Position numbers and translations under genes: made by a program | NCBI GenBank assembly: GCA_021741945.1 | Contig: JAIOWV010000049.1 | Location: 1 to 8,993 of the forward strand | Direction: 5' to 3' | DNA length: 8,993 nt | Source of the DNA: Pontimonas sp. | GTDB taxonomy: Bacteria; Actinomycetota; Actinomycetes; Actinomycetales; Microbacteriaceae | The notes under the pieces: model-generated | Told to the model about the DNA's origin: nothing | What the model saw: the letters and a program-made list of their open reading frames with translations, nothing else | Database searches by the model: none | Part shown: positions 6,392 through 8,993 of the stretch, in pieces | Layout of the letters: every line of letters begins with the position of its first letter | Position numbering within the stretch: the stretch's first letter is position 1

Positions 6392-7180
6392 ATGCCGAAA
6401 TCCACAATCGACCTCACCCAGCGCCTTGCTGGCAAGGTGGCGGTGATTACCGGTGGAGGAAGTGGCATTGGCTTCGCCACTGCCACCCGTATGGCCGCCG
6501 AAGGCGCCACCATCGTCATTGGCGATATGGATGAAGCCTCGGGCCAGAGGGCCGCTGATGAATTCGGCGGTCTCTTCGTCAAGGTGAATGTTGCCGATGA
6601 GGCACAGGTTGACAACCTTTTTGACACTGCGATGCAGACCTACGGTCGCATCGATATCGCCTTCAACAACGCCGGTATTTCCCCGCCTGACGACGACTCG
6701 ATTGAAACCACCGAGCTTCCTGCCTGGCAGAAAGTTCAGGACGTGAACCTCAAGTCGGTTTATCTGTGCTGCCGGGCGGCCCTGCGCCACATGGTTGCTC
6801 AGGGCTCGGGCTCGATTATCAACACCGCGTCCTTTGTTGCAGTGATGGGCTCGGCTACTAGCCAGATTTCCTACACCGCCTCCAAGGGTGGCGTGCTGGC
6901 GATGTCTCGTGAACTTGGTGTTCAATACGCCAGGCAGGGCATTCGAGTTAACGCTCTGTGCCCTGGCCCGGTCAACACGCCACTGCTCCAGGAGCTTTTT
7001 GCCAAAGACCCCGAGCGGGCGGCTCGTCGACTCGTTCACATTCCTATCGGCCGCTTTGCCGAGCCTGAGGAGCTAGCCGCCGCCGTGGCGTTCCTGGCCT
7101 CCGATGACTCGTCCTTCATCACCGCATCGACCTTCTTGGTCGATGGAGGTATTGCTGGCCACTACGTCACACCAATCTAG
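6392..7180 (+). CDS. Short-chain dehydrogenase/reductase, classical SDR (putative gamma-glutamyl amino-alcohol dehydrogenase)
   Basis: Cytoplasmic NAD(P)-dependent oxidoreductase of 262 residues, standard for classical SDRs. The cofactor motif TGGGSGIG is at 20-27. D45 at the end of the second strand (VIGDMD) favours NAD over NADP, as expected of an oxidising enzyme. NNAG is at 92-95, and the catalytic tetrad N119, S147, Y161, K165 is intact (YTASK 161-165). PGPVNTP (191-197) and FLASDDSSFITAS, then VDGG (250-253), are typical of the fold. General annotation would often be 3-oxoacyl-ACP reductase or glucose dehydrogenase-like. The operon suggests instead that it oxidises the hydroxyl of the glutamylated amino alcohol to the aldehyde for the upstream ALDH. 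The syntenic M. tuberculosis gene is Rv2857c (recollection). The stop is two bases before the regulator's ATG. Confidence 0.92.
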   Translation: MPKSTIDLTQRLAGKVAVITGGGSGIGFATATRMAAEGATIVIGDMDEASGQRAADEFGGLFVKVNVADEAQVDNLFDTAMQTYGRIDIAFNNAGISPPDDDSIETTELPAWQKVQDVNLKSVYLCCRAALRHMVAQGSGSIINTASFVAVMGSATSQISYTASKGGVLAMSRELGVQYARQGIRVNALCPGPVNTPLLQELFAKDPERAARRLVHIPIGRFAEPEELAAAVAFLASDDSSFITASTFLVDGGIAGHYVTPI

Positions 7181-7182
7181 GG

Positions 7183-7947
7183 ATGATGGTGTCAGGAGCG
7201 GAGCCGACCAACGACCTTGATGGTCTTGGTCGTGCTTCTTTGCTCCTGACCCCCATCCCAGGCGGTAACACATACGAGCAGACGGTTGAGCGTTTGCTCC
7301 AGACGGTCCGTATGGGTTTGGTCAAGCCTGGAGAGCGTCTGCCCTCCGAGCGTGAGCTGGCGGTCATGTTGGACGTCTCCAGGGACACCATTAGGGATGC
7401 CACGGCATCCCTGGCCGATGCTGGCTTCCTGGATATTCGTCGCGGTCGTTATGGTGGGACTTTTGTTTCGCCAACCCTCACTGATGTGAGTGGCCAAGAC
7501 TCGGCGTGGCGGGGCCAGCCAAGTCCCATGGGCCCCGAGGACATTAAGGACCTGTTGGTCTTCAGAGCGGTTCTGGAAGTCGGAGCAGCCAGGACCGCAG
7601 CGACTCTCGAGCTCACTAGCGACATCCGCGATGCTCTCTGGAGGGCTCACGTGGATAGTTCCACGGCCTCGCCGGAGAACTTCCGCCGGCTTGATTCGAG
7701 GTTCCACCTGCTGATCGCCCAAATCACGGGCTCGAGGCGTTTGATCGGCGAAGTTGCCTCGACCCGAATGCGAGTCAATGAGCTCTTGGACGAAATTCCT
7801 TTGTTGAGCCCGAACATTGAGCACTCCACCGCGCAACACGAGGAGATTGTCTCTGCGATCCTCCGCGGCCAACCCGAATTAGCCGAGATGGCGATGCGGG
7901 ATCACTTGGAAGGCACGGCAGCCCTTCTTCGGGGCTTCCTCGGCTAA
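7183..7947 (+). CDS. GntR-family transcriptional regulator, FadR/FCD subfamily
   Basis: Probable local regulator of the operon and the divergent permease. An N-terminal winged helix-turn-helix spans about 31-95, with LPSERELAVMLDVSRDTIRD (53-72) as the recognition region and RRGRYGGTFV as the wing. The C-terminal all-helical FCD domain runs from about 122 to 250. D171, H175, H219 and H241 occupy the metal-site positions of FCD domains, which usually bind carboxylate ligands through a divalent ion. A gamma-glutamyl intermediate or glycine-like acid would be a reasonable effector (inference). About 30 residues precede the DNA-binding domain, somewhat long, so the start is uncertain: ATG 7183, ATG 7186 and GTG 7189 are in frame and none has a good Shine-Dalgarno. 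The two-base gap from the SDR stop implies coupling. Placement last in the operon suggests autoregulation. Confidence 0.9.
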   Translation: MMVSGAEPTNDLDGLGRASLLLTPIPGGNTYEQTVERLLQTVRMGLVKPGERLPSERELAVMLDVSRDTIRDATASLADAGFLDIRRGRYGGTFVSPTLTDVSGQDSAWRGQPSPMGPEDIKDLLVFRAVLEVGAARTAATLELTSDIRDALWRAHVDSSTASPENFRRLDSRFHLLIAQITGSRRLIGEVASTRMRVNELLDEIPLLSPNIEHSTAQHEEIVSAILRGQPELAEMAMRDHLEGTAALLRGFLG

Positions 7948-7950
7948 TTG

Positions 7951-7973
7951 AGGCCGCCGTTGGAGGCGGGCCT
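7951..7973 (+). terminator. Candidate operon terminator hairpin
   Basis: AGGCCGCC (7951-7958) pairs with GGCGGGCCT (7965-7973) around the loop GTTGGA, with one bulged G. It starts four bases after the regulator stop and has no T-run. It probably marks the end of the gamma-glutamyl operon, although partial read-through into the phosphatase gene is possible. Confidence 0.45.
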
Positions 7974-8020
7974 TGGCGTGTAGCCTGGAGCCTCCCACCA
8001 CTTGGATTGTTGGAGCAGAT

Positions 8021-8863
8021 ATGTCTCAGGAATTGACCGACATCGCCATCGCTCTCGCCCGCGAAGCGGGCGAACTCGTGGCGCTGCGCCGTCAAGGGCA
8101 CATTGAAGTGGCCAACACCAAATCATCGTCGGTTGATGTGGTCACTGCGGTGGATCGCGAATCAGAGGAGCTGCTGCATAAGCGCCTCGGCGAGCTTCGG
8201 CCGAATGATGGTTTCGTGGGAGAAGAGGGCCAAGCCCGGGATTCGAGTACCGGAATTACGTGGGTTGTTGATCCGATTGATGGCACCGTGAACTTTCTCT
8301 ACGACCACCCGCACTACGCCGTCAGTATCGCAGCGGTCACGGGTGAGCCAACCCCTGCCACTTGGCAGGTGGAGGCAGGTGCTGTGTTTAACCCGGTCAC
8401 CGGCGAGCTTTTTCACGCGACCCGGGGCGGGGGCGCTTTCCTGGGCGATCGCCGCCTGAACATTGGCTCTCCGCCGGCGATGTCTCAGACCTTGTTGGCC
8501 ACGGGCTTTGCCTACGCCAAAGCCGTGCGCCGTGAGCAAGCCCGCGTCATTGCTTCTTTACTGCCAGAGGTCAGGGACATCAGGCGTGCTGGCACCGCGT
8601 CTCTGGATCTCGCGTATGTGGCGGCTGGTCGCCTCGATGTGTATTTCGAGCGCACGCTGATGCCCTGGGATCACGCGGCCGGTGAACTGCTCGTCACCGA
8701 GGCGGGCGGGGTGATCGAAGGCATCGCCAATCGGCCTCCCGGGCACGATGGCATCTTTGCCGGGCACCCCGAGCTCGTTCACACCCTGAAGGCACGAATC
8801 TCTCAGCTGGGTGGCGACATACTGTTAGCGGACATCCCTGGGTGGGGTTTGGCCGAGGAGTAG
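8021..8863 (+). CDS. Inositol monophosphatase family protein
   Basis: Mg-dependent phosphatase of 280 residues in the IMPase/FIG superfamily, acting on small phosphate monoesters such as inositol-1-phosphate or histidinol phosphate. GEEGQ (66-70, E in the metal site), VVDPIDGTVNF (81-91, motif A with the metal-binding aspartates) and WDHAAGELLVTEAGG (210-224, motif B) are all intact. I prefer ATG 8021, which has GGAG at 8012-8015 with a five-base spacer. A TTG 16 codons upstream (7973) would add residues unlike the family and overlap the hairpin. It is 73 bases after the regulator, beyond a hairpin, so it may not belong to the operon. Nothing in the pathway needs a phosphatase. The specific substrate (inositol-P, histidinol-P by HisN-like enzymes, or PAP) is not readable here. 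Confidence 0.9.
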   Translation: MSQELTDIAIALAREAGELVALRRQGHIEVANTKSSSVDVVTAVDRESEELLHKRLGELRPNDGFVGEEGQARDSSTGITWVVDPIDGTVNFLYDHPHYAVSIAAVTGEPTPATWQVEAGAVFNPVTGELFHATRGGGAFLGDRRLNIGSPPAMSQTLLATGFAYAKAVRREQARVIASLLPEVRDIRRAGTASLDLAYVAAGRLDVYFERTLMPWDHAAGELLVTEAGGVIEGIANRPPGHDGIFAGHPELVHTLKARISQLGGDILLADIPGWGLAEE

Positions 8864-8874
8864 GTCTCGGCTAA
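8849..8874 (+). terminator. Candidate terminator overlapping the phosphatase stop codon
   Basis: GCCGAG (8852-8857) pairs with CTCGGC (8866-8871) around an 8-base loop that contains most of the stop codon. T8849-T8850 with A8873-A8874 and a G-T pair extend the stem to about nine pairs. A T/A-rich stretch follows (to about 8898). It is a plausible intrinsic terminator but has no clean T-run. Confidence 0.4.
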
Positions 8875-8915
8875 GTTAATCAAACTGTTACTTTTGACTG
8901 AGGAAAGCGTGGTTG

Positions 8916-8926
8916 CCGCACAGCGG
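8916..8926. repeat. Small inverted repeat CCGC-ACA-GCGG with flanking GGTTGC copies
   Basis: CCGC (8916-8919) and GCGG (8923-8926) flank ACA, within two GGTTGC hexamers starting at 8911 and 8925. It sits about 20 bases upstream of the next gene's start. It could be a small operator or a chance GC dyad. Confidence 0.25.
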
Positions 8927-8945
8927 TTGCATAGGGGGTGAGTCG

Positions 8946-8993
8946 GTGGCTGAAGACAACTACTCGACTACCCAAACCCTCACCCGCCGGCAG
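8946..8993 (+). CDS. Start of an unidentified gene, cut by window edge
   Basis: From GTG 8946 the frame stays open for 16 codons to the edge, reading (M)AEDNYSTTQTLTRRQ. AGGGGGTGAG (8933-8942) ahead of it is a good Shine-Dalgarno. The N-terminus is polar, with no signal peptide within what is visible. There is too little sequence to assign a family. Confidence 0.5.
   Translation, partial: MAEDNYSTTQTLTRRQ

Noticed and set aside
6362..7039. 225-codon minus-strand open frame
   Set aside because: It is antisense to the SDR gene, whose cofactor and catalytic motifs are complete.
7973..8020. TTG 7973 as start of the phosphatase
   Set aside because: The extra 16 residues are unlike the family N-terminus and the codon overlaps the hairpin. 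ATG 8021 has a proper RBS.
8895..8900. TTGACT as a -35 box for the gene at 8946
   Set aside because: No acceptable -10 lies 16-19 bases downstream (the sequence there is GC-rich), so I did not call a promoter.
1..8993. CRISPR, IS element, tRNA or prophage signatures
   Set aside because: No regular repeat array, transposase-like frame, terminal inverted repeats or tRNA cloverleaf was seen. The genes form an ordinary metabolic region.

Overview
The window looks like a stretch of a moderately GC-rich actinobacterial chromosome. By eye the G+C is in the high fifties, codon use is GC-biased, GTG and TTG starts occur, and genes are packed with stop/start overlaps. The gene order glnA4-like / class I amidotransferase / aldehyde dehydrogenase / short-chain dehydrogenase matches, from memory, Mycobacterium tuberculosis Rv2860c-Rv2859c-Rv2858c-Rv2857c. 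The GS-like protein resembles the actinobacterial GlnA4 group, which includes the Streptomyces coelicolor gamma-glutamylethanolamide synthetase SCO1613. A small-genome member of Microbacteriaceae or a relative would fit, but the sequence alone does not fix the family.

Layout. The left arm reads leftwards. It holds an ethanolamine-type APC permease (1178-2662), a strong hairpin (1130-1159), and an Fe-S L-serine ammonia-lyase that runs off the left edge (1-1095). A 272-bp divergent control region follows (2663-2934). It carries one good -35 box, three inverted repeats and two sets of short direct repeats. The right arm reads rightwards as a tightly coupled five-gene operon: GS-like ligase (2935-4299), PuuD-like gamma-glutamyl amide hydrolase (4286-5023), aldehyde dehydrogenase (5023-6378), SDR (6392-7180) and a GntR/FadR-type regulator (7183-7947). 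After a hairpin come an inositol-monophosphatase-family phosphatase (8021-8863), a probable terminator over its stop, and the first 16 codons of a further gene (8946 onward).

How the genes may work together (inference). The permease imports ethanolamine or a similar amino alcohol. The ligase caps its amine with glutamate. The SDR oxidises the alcohol to the aldehyde and the ALDH oxidises the aldehyde to the acid. The hydrolase then releases glutamate plus an amino acid, which would be glycine if the substrate is ethanolamine. Glycine could pass through serine to pyruvate using the adjacent serine ammonia-lyase, with serine hydroxymethyltransferase encoded elsewhere. This would be an ethanolamine route with no cobalamin lyase and no microcompartment, parallel to the Puu putrescine pathway but with an SDR in place of the PuuB amine oxidase. 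Only the ligase step of such a pathway is, to my knowledge, supported experimentally (in Streptomyces). The later steps and the serine link are predictions. No mobile element, CRISPR array, tRNA or rRNA was seen.
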